64,000 nucleotides of DNA from Vreelandella aquamarina (lineage in GTDB: Bacteria > Pseudomonadota > Gammaproteobacteria > Pseudomonadales > Halomonadaceae): NCBI RefSeq assembly GCF_020075495.1, contig NZ_JABYQT010000002.1, forward strand, positions 1 through 64,000, in the 5' to 3' direction. Positions 26,266 to 35,006 of this stretch are shown here, piece after piece. Positions within the stretch are counted from its first letter, which is position 1. Every line of letters begins with the position of its first letter. The notes under the pieces were generated by a model, which searched no databases, was not told the origin of the DNA, and saw only the letters and a program-made list of their open reading frames with translations. A program made the position numbers and the translations under genes.

Positions 26266-27036
26266 ATGATCAATCAAGCGCTGCTGGATGCGGTGGAGCG
26301 TATTGCTCACAAGGCGGGTGATGCCATCATGAACATTTATGCTCAAGATTTCAGCATCGAAGAGAAGGAGGACAAAAGCCCGTTGACCGAAGCCGATCAA
26401 GCGGCTCATCACATCATCGTGCGAGGTTTGAAGGCGCTGCCAGTGCAATTGCCCATTCTTTCCGAAGAAGACATGGAAGGCTTTACGGGCGTAGATGACG
26501 AAGGTCGTTATTGGCTGGTCGACCCGTTGGATGGAACCAAAGAATTCATCAAGCGTAATGGTGAATTCACCGTGAATATTGCGCTGATCGAAAACGGTAA
26601 GCCAGTCCTTGGTGTGGTCACTGCTCCTGCGTTGGGGACTGCTTATGTGGCGGCTGAAGGTGTTGGCGCGTTCAGGATTGATAAAGACGGCCAGCGTCAT
26701 GCTATTAGGGTGGCTGGCAAACCTACTAGTGGAGCAGCGTGGCGAGTCGTGGGTAGCCGCTCTCACCCAAGCCCCGAATTGGCAGTATGGTTAGAAAAAC
26801 TGGGTAAGCATGAGATGCTATCTATGGGAAGTTCACTAAAGTTATGTTTAGTAGCAGAAGGTAGGGCCGATGTTTATCCTCGCCTAGGCCCCACTTGTTT
26901 ATGGGATACTGGTGCTGCCCACGCTGTGTTGCTTGAAGCGGGTGGTCGCATAGAAACATTGAACGGAACTCCATTAAATTACTCTAACCCTCACGAAAAG
27001 CTTAATCCCTTTTTTTTAGTATGGGGTTTCAAATAA
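26266..27036 (+). CDS. cysQ: 3'(2'),5'-bisphosphate nucleotidase, copy 1
   Basis: A 256-residue member of the inositol monophosphatase fold. It has the metal motif DPLDGTKEF, an ILSEED acid cluster, and a late LWDTGAAHAVLLEAGG site. It hydrolyses PAP, the by-product of PAPS-dependent sulfation, to AMP and phosphate, relieving sulfotransferase inhibition. The ATG at 26266 follows AAAGGGTGAG. A GTG at 26257 is in frame but would overlap that ribosome site. The 3' quarter is noticeably more AT-rich than the 5' part. A close paralogue lies at 33333-34091. Confidence 0.93.
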   Translation: MINQALLDAVERIAHKAGDAIMNIYAQDFSIEEKEDKSPLTEADQAAHHIIVRGLKALPVQLPILSEEDMEGFTGVDDEGRYWLVDPLDGTKEFIKRNGEFTVNIALIENGKPVLGVVTAPALGTAYVAAEGVGAFRIDKDGQRHAIRVAGKPTSGAAWRVVGSRSHPSPELAVWLEKLGKHEMLSMGSSLKLCLVAEGRADVYPRLGPTCLWDTGAAHAVLLEAGGRIETLNGTPLNYSNPHEKLNPFFLVWGFK

Positions 27037-27121
27037 TTATATGTTAGCAGTCTAGATATTTTTTATTATATTATTGATTTTTTGATGTAAATTTTTTAGA
27101 TATTTATCACGTCTAAAAATC

Positions 27122-27127
27122 TATAAT
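27122..27127 (+). promoter_or_regulatory. Possible -10 hexamer upstream of the 27161 gene
   Basis: A perfect TATAAT in a very AT-rich 124-base gap, about 34 bases before the start codon. No good -35 box is seen at 16-18 bases, so this is tentative. Confidence 0.35.
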
Positions 27128-27160
27128 TAGATGCAGTTAAAAAAAATTAAAAGGTGATCT

Positions 27161-28132
27161 TTGTTACTCAAAGAAAAACTATTCCTGGCCAACTGCGATT
27201 CAGTGCGCCAATTGAATGAACAGGAAGTCAGCGCACGCTTCATGGCCGGGGTTCTCTTTGCCGATGGCGTCGTGCTTTCGCCAAATTTGCTGTTGGATAA
27301 TCCAGCCATTATGTCGATGCTGGCCTCGCCTGCGGTGCAGCGGTGGTTCAAAAGCGATAAGCACGGCGAAAGCAAGCTGATGATTCGAGGCTTCAATCTG
27401 GAAGAGGGGTTGTCGCTGGTCGATTACTTTGATCACCTGGGCGATAGCTATGTAATCTCTCAGTTGGGGGGTGTACATAAATCCCACCTTACCGGTGAGC
27501 AACGGTCTCGGATACAGCGCCACCTCGAAAAGGCCGATACCGTTCTTCGCAGCTACGAGCCGGACATCGTCTCCTTGCCCAAGCGCCCCGGTGCATTAAC
27601 GGAGCAAATTCGCTCTCGCCTGGCTGTACCTGCAGAATCCGCTGAACCCGAGCATCAACGTATGGCTCATCAGCAGGTACTGGCGCTGGTGGAGCAGGGT
27701 GGTTTGCCTCTTGGGTCGCGTTCGGAATGGTACCGGGCGTTGGGCGAACTGGAACTCCCTACCGAGCAGTGTGATCGTTTTCGGCTTGAGGTAGTGGATG
27801 CCAGTTATAACGCACTATTCGTCGATACGGGCGAAGCTTTTGTCATGGACCGTATGGTAGGGCTTTCCAGGTTGCCGAACTGGCTTTTGCAAACGGGTGT
27901 TTCCATTACCAGCCGCCGTGAAGAAATACGCACCCTGAAAGCGGGTTATGAGCTGTTTAACTTGATTTCCACCTTGGGTAGCGAAGAAATTATCAAGGTA
28001 GTGGCAGACAAGGCCCTGGAGTACGCCGAAGACAAGGCGAAGAAGCATGGTATTTCCTGGTGCGAGCGGCGCAACTGGTTTGGCCTGTATCCCAAGCTTA
28101 CCCGAGTAATGGGTGTGGAGCTGAAATCGTGA
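27161..28132 (+). CDS. Protein of unknown function, coupled to a NUDIX hydrolase
   Basis: A 323-residue protein I do not recognise. The TTG start at 27161 is supported by AAAAGGTGATC just upstream. It has no signal peptide or transmembrane helix. The body is soluble and mixed helical, with FMAGVLFADGVVLSPNLLLDN near the N-terminus and a helical C-terminus rich in charged residues (ADKALEYAEDKAKKHG). The next gene's GTG overlaps its TGA, so the two proteins are made together. Its base composition is like the core genes, unlike the AT-rich spacer upstream. Confidence 0.7.
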   Translation: MLLKEKLFLANCDSVRQLNEQEVSARFMAGVLFADGVVLSPNLLLDNPAIMSMLASPAVQRWFKSDKHGESKLMIRGFNLEEGLSLVDYFDHLGDSYVISQLGGVHKSHLTGEQRSRIQRHLEKADTVLRSYEPDIVSLPKRPGALTEQIRSRLAVPAESAEPEHQRMAHQQVLALVEQGGLPLGSRSEWYRALGELELPTEQCDRFRLEVVDASYNALFVDTGEAFVMDRMVGLSRLPNWLLQTGVSITSRREEIRTLKAGYELFNLISTLGSEEIIKVVADKALEYAEDKAKKHGISWCERRNWFGLYPKLTRVMGVELKS

Positions 28133-28620
28133 CTGAGTATGAAAACCCCTGGTTCAGGGTGCAGCGGGAAGGTAGCTTCTTTTTTGTCGACGAACCGGGT
28201 GCGCATGCTGGTGCCGCTGTCTTACCCCTGGTGGGCGATACTTTCTGGTTGCTCGAAATGGGTCGTCCTGCACAGGCAGGAGCCGTTACGTGGGAAATTC
28301 CGCGGGGTTATGGTGAAGCCTCTGAAACGTCACTTGAGTGCGCGCTCCGTGAGCTCGAAGAAGAAACGGGCCTGGTGGCCGAGCCATCCCAATTGGAGCT
28401 ATTGGGTAAAATGCGCCCCAATACGGCTATTCTTACCTCCTGTATCGATATTTACATTGCCCGGTTACCAGCCGATACCGTGCCAACCAAGCGAGACGAG
28501 GAGGCCAGAGGGGTCATCGAAATTCCCATGGAACTGATGCCTTTACAGCTTGCTCGAGGCAAACTCGAGGATAGCTTTACGTTGGCTGCTTTAACTTATT
28601 ACTGGGCAGCGCTGAAATAA
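28129..28620 (+). CDS. NUDIX hydrolase (ADP-sugar pyrophosphatase-like)
   Basis: A 163-residue NUDIX protein with a complete box, G-x5-E-x7-REUxEExGU, in GYGEASETSLECALRELE through ETGL. The GTG at 28129 overlaps the previous stop (GTGA). The frame is open 23 codons further up, but that would overlap the preceding gene. The sequence around the box (EIPRGYGE, a longer ADPRase-like core) suggests cleavage of a nucleoside diphosphate sugar. In this setting it may trim excess sugar nucleotide; the substrate is not shown by sequence. Confidence 0.88.
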   Translation: MTEYENPWFRVQREGSFFFVDEPGAHAGAAVLPLVGDTFWLLEMGRPAQAGAVTWEIPRGYGEASETSLECALRELEEETGLVAEPSQLELLGKMRPNTAILTSCIDIYIARLPADTVPTKRDEEARGVIEIPMELMPLQLARGKLEDSFTLAALTYYWAALK

Positions 28621-28715
28621 AGGTATGTTAGGATATCTGGCTATTTATCTAACTGCTTGTGATGGGAGTATTGCGCTCGCGAACGGATATATCGCAGCAG
28701 TCAAAGGAGAAGCAC

Positions 28716-30311
28716 ATGGAGTCTATCGTAGCGGCATTTGTTGACGAAAAACCAGATGCCAGCGTTCCCAGGGAACGGGTTGCCTTCGGCACCTCCGGCC
28801 ACCGCGGTCGCGCCACCGAGCGTACGTTCAACGCCGCTCACATCTACGCCATTACCCAGGCGGTTGTGGATTACCGGCAGCAAGCAGGCTACCAGGGGCC
28901 GCTGTTTCTGGGGTTCGATACCCACGCACTTTCCCGCCCTGCCTGGGAGTGCGCGCTGCAGGTGCTGGCCGCCAACAAGGTGCCGGTGCTGGTGGAAAAG
29001 GATGAAGGCTACACTGCTACACCGCTGGTCAGCCACGCGATTCTGCAGCACAACCACTCTGAAGGGCAGCCGCTGGCTGATGCGGCACTGGCCGATGGCT
29101 TGATCATTACGCCTTCGCACAACCCGCCGGAAGATGGCGGTATCAAGTATAACCCCCATCACGGCGGCCCGGCGGATACCGAGGCCACCACCTGGATCGA
29201 ACAGCGCGCCAATACCTACCTGCTGCGCCAGCTGCAGGATGTGCCGCTGGTCTCGCTGGAACAAGCCAAGGCCCACGCCCAGGAGTACGACTTCACCGCG
29301 CACTACGTGGCCCAGCTTGGCAAGGTGGTGGATATCGCCGCCATCCAGAAGGCCAACCTGACGCTAGGGGCGGACCCCATGGGGGGGACGGCCTTGCCGG
29401 TGTGGCAGGGGGTGGCCAGTCATTACGGCTTGAACCTCGACGTGGTCAACACCCAGGTAGATATGGGCTTTGCCTTCATGCCGCCGGATCACGATGGCAA
29501 GATTCGCATGGATTGCTCGAGCTCCGCGGCCATGGCGAACCTGCTCAATATAAAAGACCGCTTCGATGTGGCCTTTGGCAACGATCCGGATGCCGACCGC
29601 CATGGCATCGTGGATGCCAATGGCTTGATGAATCCCAACCATTTTCTGGCCGTGTGCATCGATTATTTGATTACCCATCGCCCGGAGTGGTCAACATCGC
29701 TCAAGATCGGCAAGACGCTGGTGTCTTCCTCGATGATCGATCGCGTGGTGGCTTCGCACCAGCGTGAGCTTTATGAGGTTCCGGTCGGCTTCAAGTGGTT
29801 TGTGGATGGCCTGCACGAAGGCTGGCTGGCTTTTGGCGGCGAAGAGAGCGCGGGCGCGAGCCTGTTGACGCTGGATGGCAAGCCGTGGTCCACCGACAAG
29901 GACGGCATTGCGCTTTGCCTGCTGGCCGCGGAAATTCTGGCCGTTACCGGCAAGACGCCCAGCGAGTACTACCGCACCCTGACCGAGCGCTTTGGCGAAC
30001 CCTTCTACAAACGTGTGGATACCGCCTGCACCCCGGAAGAAAAAGCCGCCTTCAAGAAGCTGCACAGCCAGAGCGTGACCGCTGAAACCTTGGCAGGCGA
30101 TGCGATCACTGCCGTATTGGTAGCCGCGCCGGGTAACGGCGCCAGCATTGGCGGTATCAAGGTCACCACCGAGAACGGCTGGTTCGCCGCGCGGCCCAGC
30201 GGTACGGAATCGCTCTACAAGGTGTATGCCGAAAGCTTCAAAGGCCCCGAGCACCTCGACGAGTTGATCGACAGTGCCACCGCCTTGCTGGCGGATGTAT
30301 TGAAAAGCTGA
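28716..30311 (+). CDS. pgm: Phosphoglucomutase
   Basis: A 531-residue alpha-phosphohexomutase converting Glc-6-P to Glc-1-P. It shows VAFGTSGHRGR at the N-terminus, the phosphoserine loop ITPSHNPPEDGGIKYN, the Mg site GNDPDADRHG, a sugar-binding FGGEESAG loop, and the C-terminal phosphate-binding RPSGTESLYKVYAES. The ATG at 28716 has AAAGGAGA in front. The slightly longer open frame upstream (28659) lacks a ribosome site. With pgi and galU it forms the UDP-glucose supply module commonly found at the edge of capsule loci. Confidence 0.95.
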   Translation: MESIVAAFVDEKPDASVPRERVAFGTSGHRGRATERTFNAAHIYAITQAVVDYRQQAGYQGPLFLGFDTHALSRPAWECALQVLAANKVPVLVEKDEGYTATPLVSHAILQHNHSEGQPLADAALADGLIITPSHNPPEDGGIKYNPHHGGPADTEATTWIEQRANTYLLRQLQDVPLVSLEQAKAHAQEYDFTAHYVAQLGKVVDIAAIQKANLTLGADPMGGTALPVWQGVASHYGLNLDVVNTQVDMGFAFMPPDHDGKIRMDCSSSAAMANLLNIKDRFDVAFGNDPDADRHGIVDANGLMNPNHFLAVCIDYLITHRPEWSTSLKIGKTLVSSSMIDRVVASHQRELYEVPVGFKWFVDGLHEGWLAFGGEESAGASLLTLDGKPWSTDKDGIALCLLAAEILAVTGKTPSEYYRTLTERFGEPFYKRVDTACTPEEKAAFKKLHSQSVTAETLAGDAITAVLVAAPGNGASIGGIKVTTENGWFAARPSGTESLYKVYAESFKGPEHLDELIDSATALLADVLKS

Positions 30312-30358
30312 CACCGGGGCGGGGGAGTTGGCGCAAACAGCAGGGTGCGGTACCAGGG

Positions 30359-30525
30359 CCGGGGCGCCTTGGCAGGCGCCACCCGCGGGTGCCTCATTTG
30401 CTCGTACCTCGCAAGATTCGTTACCACGCGCTACGGGCTGTAGCCAATGCATGCTGCATCGCAAACCGTAGCGCGTGGTAAGCCGCCAGGCGCACCCGCG
30501 GGAGCAGCGCGGTGAGCGCTGCCGG
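30359..30525 (-). repeat. Dispersed palindromic element, circularly permuted copy
   Basis: TTACCACGCGCTACGG (30421-30436) and CCGTAGCGCGTGGTAA (30466-30481) face each other across a 29-base linker, with the other parts of the element outside them: a GGCGCC hairpin, CACCCGCGGGTGCC on the left, and GCACCCGCGGGAGCAGCGC on the right. Read on the minus strand this is the junction between two tandem units of the 4908-5375 array. The rest of the pgm-pgi gap (30526-30708) shows no gene and only AT-rich promoter-like DNA. Confidence 0.85.
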
Positions 30526-30708
30526 GGTTAAAGTGATTGCTCTGATTTAATCACCATGTGAGGGGCAATCTTTAACATTGATGCACTATGCAAACTCCGC
30601 AAATTCGGCATATGGTAAACTACCGATTGAGTGAATCATGAAGTTGGCTTAAAGATTGCTTTGATCTGAATGGATGTGCCAACCGGTTCTACGTTCAAGG
30701 AAGATGTC

Positions 30709-32382
30709 ATGAATATATATGCCCTATCACGTACCGCGCGTGCCTATACCCCTGTAAGCGAGCTGCAGGCCCATGCAGAACAGCTTCAGGCCCAGCCGTT
30801 GAGCGACCTGCTCACCAGCGATTCAGCCTCTTCTCGGCAGCGGGCCAGCAGCCTGGCATTTACGTTTGGCGCGCTGCATGTGGATTTCAGCAAGCAGCGG
30901 GTGACACCCCATACGCTTAAATTATTGACCGACTGGGCGCGCAGCTGCGGTGTGGAGTCCAGGCGGGCGGCGCTGTTTGCCGGCGAAAAGGTCAATACGT
31001 CGGAAGGGCGCGAGGCGCTGCACATGGCGGCGCGCTGGCCCAAGGGCACAATGCCGCCGCAGGGCATGGAAACTGCCGCGCTATTTTGCCAGCAGCAGCG
31101 AGCACGCCTGAGGAGTATGGTTTCACGCGTGCACGAAGGGCAGTGGTTCGGCGCCACCGGTCGCACAATCACTGATGTGGTGCATATTGGCGTTGGCGGC
31201 TCTGATTTGGGGCCAAAACTGATCAGCGAGGCCCTGGCGGATCGACCAAGCCATGCCAAGGTGGGCGTTCACTACGTCTCTACCATGGATGGCGCCCAGC
31301 TCCTGCCGTTGATGGAGCGCCTGAACCCGGCCACCACGCTTTTGGTACTGGCTTCCAAATCCTTCACCACGGCGGATACCCAGTTCAACGTGCGCACGGC
31401 GCTGGCCTGGCTGAGCGATGCGCTGGAAGTGGATATCCCCACCGTTTGCCGCTACCAGCTGGTGGGAGTGTCGTCCAAGCCCGAAAAGATGACCGAGTTC
31501 GGCATTCCGGATGTTCATCAACTGGTGTTCAAGGAGTGGGTCGGCGGGCGTTTCTCGATCTGGTCGCCCATCGGCGTCAGCGTGGCCATGCAGCTGGGCA
31601 TGGAGGCGTTCGACGAGTTGTTGGCCGGCGCCCACGCCATGGACAAGCACTTTGTCGACGCGCCACTTGAGGATAACCTGCCCGCGTTGATGGCGCTGGT
31701 AGGCGCCTGGAACTGCCAGTTCCTGAACATCCCGACCCACGCCGTGCTGCCTTACGATGGCCGTCTGAAAAGCCTTTCGGCTTATCTACAGCAGCTGGAG
31801 ATGGAGTCCAACGGCAAGAGCGTGGGGCTGGATGGTCGCTCGGTGTCGCACGCTACCTGCCCGATCATCTGGGGCGATGTCGGCCCCAACGCCCAGCATG
31901 CGTTTTATCAACTGCTGCATCAAGGCGGTCATACCGTCAGCGCGGATTTCGTGGCAGTCGCCAGCCGTGAGGTTGATGCTCCCGAGGAAATCGGCGAAAC
32001 GCTCGCCGCTCAGGAGCAGCTGACGCTTGCCAACTGCCTGGCACAGTCTCAGCTTTTCGCCCTGGGCGATGATGCCATTCCGCCGGCGCTCAGGGGCCAT
32101 ATGGCGCAGGGGTATCGAGGAAATCACCCCAATTCGCTATTATTGCTCAAGGAGTTGAGTGCCTGGAGCATCGGGGCGCTGCTGGCGCTCTACGAGCACA
32201 AGGTATTCGTGCAGTCGGTGCTTTGGAACATTAACCCCTTCGATCAGCCAGGGGTCGAGCTTGGCAAGAAGCTGGCGACCAGCCTTTATGAGCTGCTTGC
32301 TGGTGAAGCGACAGCCCACGAAAACGTGAAAGACCCGAGTACAGAGCAGCTGCTGAGTAAAATCAACGAGTGGCGCCAGTAA
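30709..32382 (+). CDS. pgi: Glucose-6-phosphate isomerase
   Basis: A 557-residue enzyme interconverting Glc-6-P and Fru-6-P. It carries VHIGVGGSDLGPKL, the LASKSFTTADT substrate loop, GGRFSIWSPIG (family signature) and the catalytic His/Lys region near the C-terminus (FDQPGVELGKKLA). The ATG at 30709 is preceded by AAGGAAG. The frame is open 13 codons further upstream from an ATG at 30670 with no clear ribosome site. It is followed closely by galU. Confidence 0.95.
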   Translation: MNIYALSRTARAYTPVSELQAHAEQLQAQPLSDLLTSDSASSRQRASSLAFTFGALHVDFSKQRVTPHTLKLLTDWARSCGVESRRAALFAGEKVNTSEGREALHMAARWPKGTMPPQGMETAALFCQQQRARLRSMVSRVHEGQWFGATGRTITDVVHIGVGGSDLGPKLISEALADRPSHAKVGVHYVSTMDGAQLLPLMERLNPATTLLVLASKSFTTADTQFNVRTALAWLSDALEVDIPTVCRYQLVGVSSKPEKMTEFGIPDVHQLVFKEWVGGRFSIWSPIGVSVAMQLGMEAFDELLAGAHAMDKHFVDAPLEDNLPALMALVGAWNCQFLNIPTHAVLPYDGRLKSLSAYLQQLEMESNGKSVGLDGRSVSHATCPIIWGDVGPNAQHAFYQLLHQGGHTVSADFVAVASREVDAPEEIGETLAAQEQLTLANCLAQSQLFALGDDAIPPALRGHMAQGYRGNHPNSLLLLKELSAWSIGALLALYEHKVFVQSVLWNINPFDQPGVELGKKLATSLYELLAGEATAHENVKDPSTEQLLSKINEWRQ

Positions 32383-32406
32383 CGTAACCCGATAAGGAAA
32401 TAAGTA

Positions 32407-33261
32407 ATGACGCAGGTGCGTAAAGCGATTATTCCAGTAGCCGGTTTTGGTACGCGGTTGTTGCCCATCAGCAAGGCCATTCCTAAGGAGATGGTGCCCG
32501 TTGTCGACCGCCCGTTGATTCAGCACGTGGTGGAAGAGGCGCTGGCAGCCGGGATCAACGAAATCGTCCTGGTGACTCGTTCGGGCAAGTCATCCATTGA
32601 AGACCACTTCGACGCCCACGCAGAGCTTGAAGATGCCCTGGCCAGCAAAGGCAAGGATGAGCTTCTCGCTACCCTGGCGGCCATCGCACCGCCGGAGCTG
32701 AAGATCACCAGCGTGCGTCAGCCCAACGCCCAGGGCCTTGGTCATGCGGTGTACTGCGCCGCCCACCTGCTGGGCCAGGATGAGCCGTTTGCAGTCATTC
32801 TGCCGGATGTGCTGGTCAAGCCCCAGGCAAACAGCTCCACCTGTGACCTGGGCCGTATGGTCGAGCTGTGGGATGCAAGCACCGCCGCCCAGATCATGGT
32901 GGAAGCGGTACCCCAGGAAGATGTCTACCGCTACGGCATCGTGGACTGCGACGAGCCCAGCGCCGGCGAAAGCGCCGACATGCGCGGCGTGGTGGAAAAG
33001 CCCAAGCCCGAAGACGCGCCTTCGCGCCTTTCGGTCATCGGCCGTTACATTCTTCCTTACCGCGTCATGGAACTGTTGCGCGACCAGCCGCCGGGCGCGG
33101 GTAACGAAATCCAGCTGACCGACGCCATCGACCGCTTGATGCAGGAAGGCAAGCAGGTTCAGGCTTTTCGCATGCAGGGGCGTACGTTTGATTGCGGGCA
33201 TATCGAAGGCTGGCTGCAGGCGAACACTACCCTGGCGCGCGAGGCCGGTTACGACCTTTAA
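32407..33261 (+). CDS. galU: UTP-glucose-1-phosphate uridylyltransferase
   Basis: A 284-residue nucleotidyltransferase making UDP-glucose from Glc-1-P and UTP. It has the KAIIPVAGFGTRLLPISKAIPKEM signature region, VTRSGKSSIEDHFD, and a C-terminal RTFDCGHIEGWLQAN. The gap to pgi is 24 bases, so it is co-transcribed. A strong terminator follows. Its product feeds Ugd (6898) and GalE (19615). Confidence 0.96.
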   Translation: MTQVRKAIIPVAGFGTRLLPISKAIPKEMVPVVDRPLIQHVVEEALAAGINEIVLVTRSGKSSIEDHFDAHAELEDALASKGKDELLATLAAIAPPELKITSVRQPNAQGLGHAVYCAAHLLGQDEPFAVILPDVLVKPQANSSTCDLGRMVELWDASTAAQIMVEAVPQEDVYRYGIVDCDEPSAGESADMRGVVEKPKPEDAPSRLSVIGRYILPYRVMELLRDQPPGAGNEIQLTDAIDRLMQEGKQVQAFRMQGRTFDCGHIEGWLQANTTLAREAGYDL

Positions 33262-33284
33262 GCGCTACCCATCCGCTTGAGCAG

Positions 33285-33316
33285 GAAGCCGCCCTCGTTG
33301 GCGGCTTCTTGTTTTC
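33285..33316 (+). terminator. Rho-independent terminator after galU
   Basis: GAAGCCGCC (33285-33293) pairs with GGCGGCTTC (33300-33308) around a 6-base loop, then TTGTTTT. Confidence 0.88.
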
Positions 33317-33332
33317 CACCGTGAGGTATTTC

Positions 33333-34091
33333 ATGGATCAGTTGCTCGATCAGGTACTCGATATTGCCCGCGAGGCGGGCGAGGCCATTCTGCGCGTCTA
33401 TGCCGAAGACTTCGAGGTCGATATCAAGGCCGACAACAGCCCGGTCACCGCGGCAGATAACGCCGCCAACCGGGTCATTCTGGCAGGGCTCAACGCGCTC
33501 GATTCCTCCATTCCCATTCTCTCCGAGGAGGGCGGGGAGGCGTTCACCGGGCCAGATGCCAACGGACGCTACTGGCTGGTGGACCCACTGGACGGCACCA
33601 AGGAGTTCGTCAAGCGTAACGATGAGTTTACTGTCAATATCGCGCTGATCGAGCAGGGCCAGCCAGTGCTGGGCGTGGTGCTGGCACCGGTCTTCGACGT
33701 GGCGTATATCGCCGCCAGCGGGGTAGGGGCGTTCAAGGTGGATGAACGCGGCCGGCACTCTATCCGCGTGGCTGGAAGGCCTGCCGAGGGCACCAAATGG
33801 CGGGTAATGGGCAGCCGCTCTCACGCCCACCCGAATCTCGAGCGCTGGCTGAAGCAGCTAGGCCCGCACGATACCCTGCCCATGGGCAGTTCGCTCAAGT
33901 TCGGCATCATCGCCGAAGGCAGTGCCGACGTTTATCCCCGCCTGGGGCCCACCAGCCTATGGGACACCGCCGCCGCCCAGGCCGTGGTCGAGCAGGCCGG
34001 TGGCCGGGTTGTCACCTTGGAAGGAAAGCCATTGGGTTACTCTACCCCAGCCACAGCCCTTAATCCGAGCTTTATAGTATGGGGTTGCTAA
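33333..34091 (+). CDS. cysQ: 3'(2'),5'-bisphosphate nucleotidase, copy 2
   Basis: A 252-residue PAP phosphatase, clearly paralogous to the one at 26266 (shared WLVDPLDGTKEF, EFTVNIALIE and MGSSLK segments). It carries DPLDGTKEF and a WDTAAAQAVVEQAGG metal/substrate site. The ATG at 33333 follows GTGAGGTA and lies just past the galU terminator; the frame is open through that terminator, which is not coding. It is GC-rich throughout, whereas copy 1 has an AT-rich 3' end, so this is the better candidate for the ancestral copy. The next 160 bases are AT-rich with no gene seen. Confidence 0.93.
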   Translation: MDQLLDQVLDIAREAGEAILRVYAEDFEVDIKADNSPVTAADNAANRVILAGLNALDSSIPILSEEGGEAFTGPDANGRYWLVDPLDGTKEFVKRNDEFTVNIALIEQGQPVLGVVLAPVFDVAYIAASGVGAFKVDERGRHSIRVAGRPAEGTKWRVMGSRSHAHPNLERWLKQLGPHDTLPMGSSLKFGIIAEGSADVYPRLGPTSLWDTAAAQAVVEQAGGRVVTLEGKPLGYSTPATALNPSFIVWGC

Positions 34092-34253
34092 TGCAAGAAA
34101 ATAGATAGTAATAATATTTTAATTTTTTATAAAAACCGTTATATTTAGCAAAAATTAATCAGATGTAGTGGGGTTGTTTTTATAAATTATTTAAGCATGT
34201 TATAAGTAATAAGTTAAATATTTTAGTTTTTTATTACATAAGGGATAGGCTTT

Positions 34254-35006
34254 ATGAGCTTTAATCATTACTGCATTTATGTTTTAACGATGCGAGATTC
34301 TAAAAGAATAGCATCTATAGAAGAACAAATGTTAAAAAGTTCGCTAAATTTCGAATATGTCGATGCTGTTGTATTAAAAGATGACCATAATGCCTATGTA
34401 AATCAGCAGTCTGTTAAGGAAAATTATGGCAAAGAGCTATCAAGAGGCGAAGTTGGCTGTTACTTAAGTCATAAGTCTATATGGGAGAAAGTAGTGTTAT
34501 CAAACAAGGCAAGTGTAATTTTTGAAGATGATGCACTTATAGATAAAAAAATTGTTAATTTTTTGAATAGGTTAAGCTTGTCAGAAGTGAGTTATGATGT
34601 ATTGATATTGGGGCATTCAAAGAAAGATTATCGTAATAAGAGCTTATATCACTTTCTAGAGCCTCTTAAAATAAGTGAAAAGGTTGGTGAGTTTTTAGTC
34701 GGTCGGGGGTTTAAAACTTGGCCATCGGGTACTGTTGGTTATATAATAACTCCTGAAGGAGCAAAGAAGCTATTATCGATATCAGAAGAAATTAACAGCG
34801 TATTAGACGATTGGCCATATTATGAGAGATTAGGTGTTTTAGTAAAGGAAGTCAGGCCTCTTTTGGTTTGGGAAGATTATATCAATATGGAGAGCGCAAT
34901 AGAAAATGAACGAAAAACGCCGGCTAGAAAGAATATTTATTTTGTTGCAAGAATATTAAGAGGAGTATTAAGAAATATAATTGCTGGAGCGAAAAGTAAA
35001 CGATGA
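34254..35006 (+). CDS. Family 25 glycosyltransferase
   Basis: A 250-residue LPS-type glycosyltransferase with YCIYVLTMRDSKRIASIEEQ at the start, LSRGEVGCYLSHKSIWEKVV, and the IFEDDALI metal motif. These are all hallmarks of GT25, often beta-galactosyl or glucosyltransferases of LPS outer core or O-chain. It is strongly AT-rich, indicating recent transfer relative to galU-cysQ next door. Its stop overlaps the start of the flippase-like gene by 4 bases. Confidence 0.86.
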   Translation: MSFNHYCIYVLTMRDSKRIASIEEQMLKSSLNFEYVDAVVLKDDHNAYVNQQSVKENYGKELSRGEVGCYLSHKSIWEKVVLSNKASVIFEDDALIDKKIVNFLNRLSLSEVSYDVLILGHSKKDYRNKSLYHFLEPLKISEKVGEFLVGRGFKTWPSGTVGYIITPEGAKKLLSISEEINSVLDDWPYYERLGVLVKEVRPLLVWEDYINMESAIENERKTPARKNIYFVARILRGVLRNIIAGAKSKR

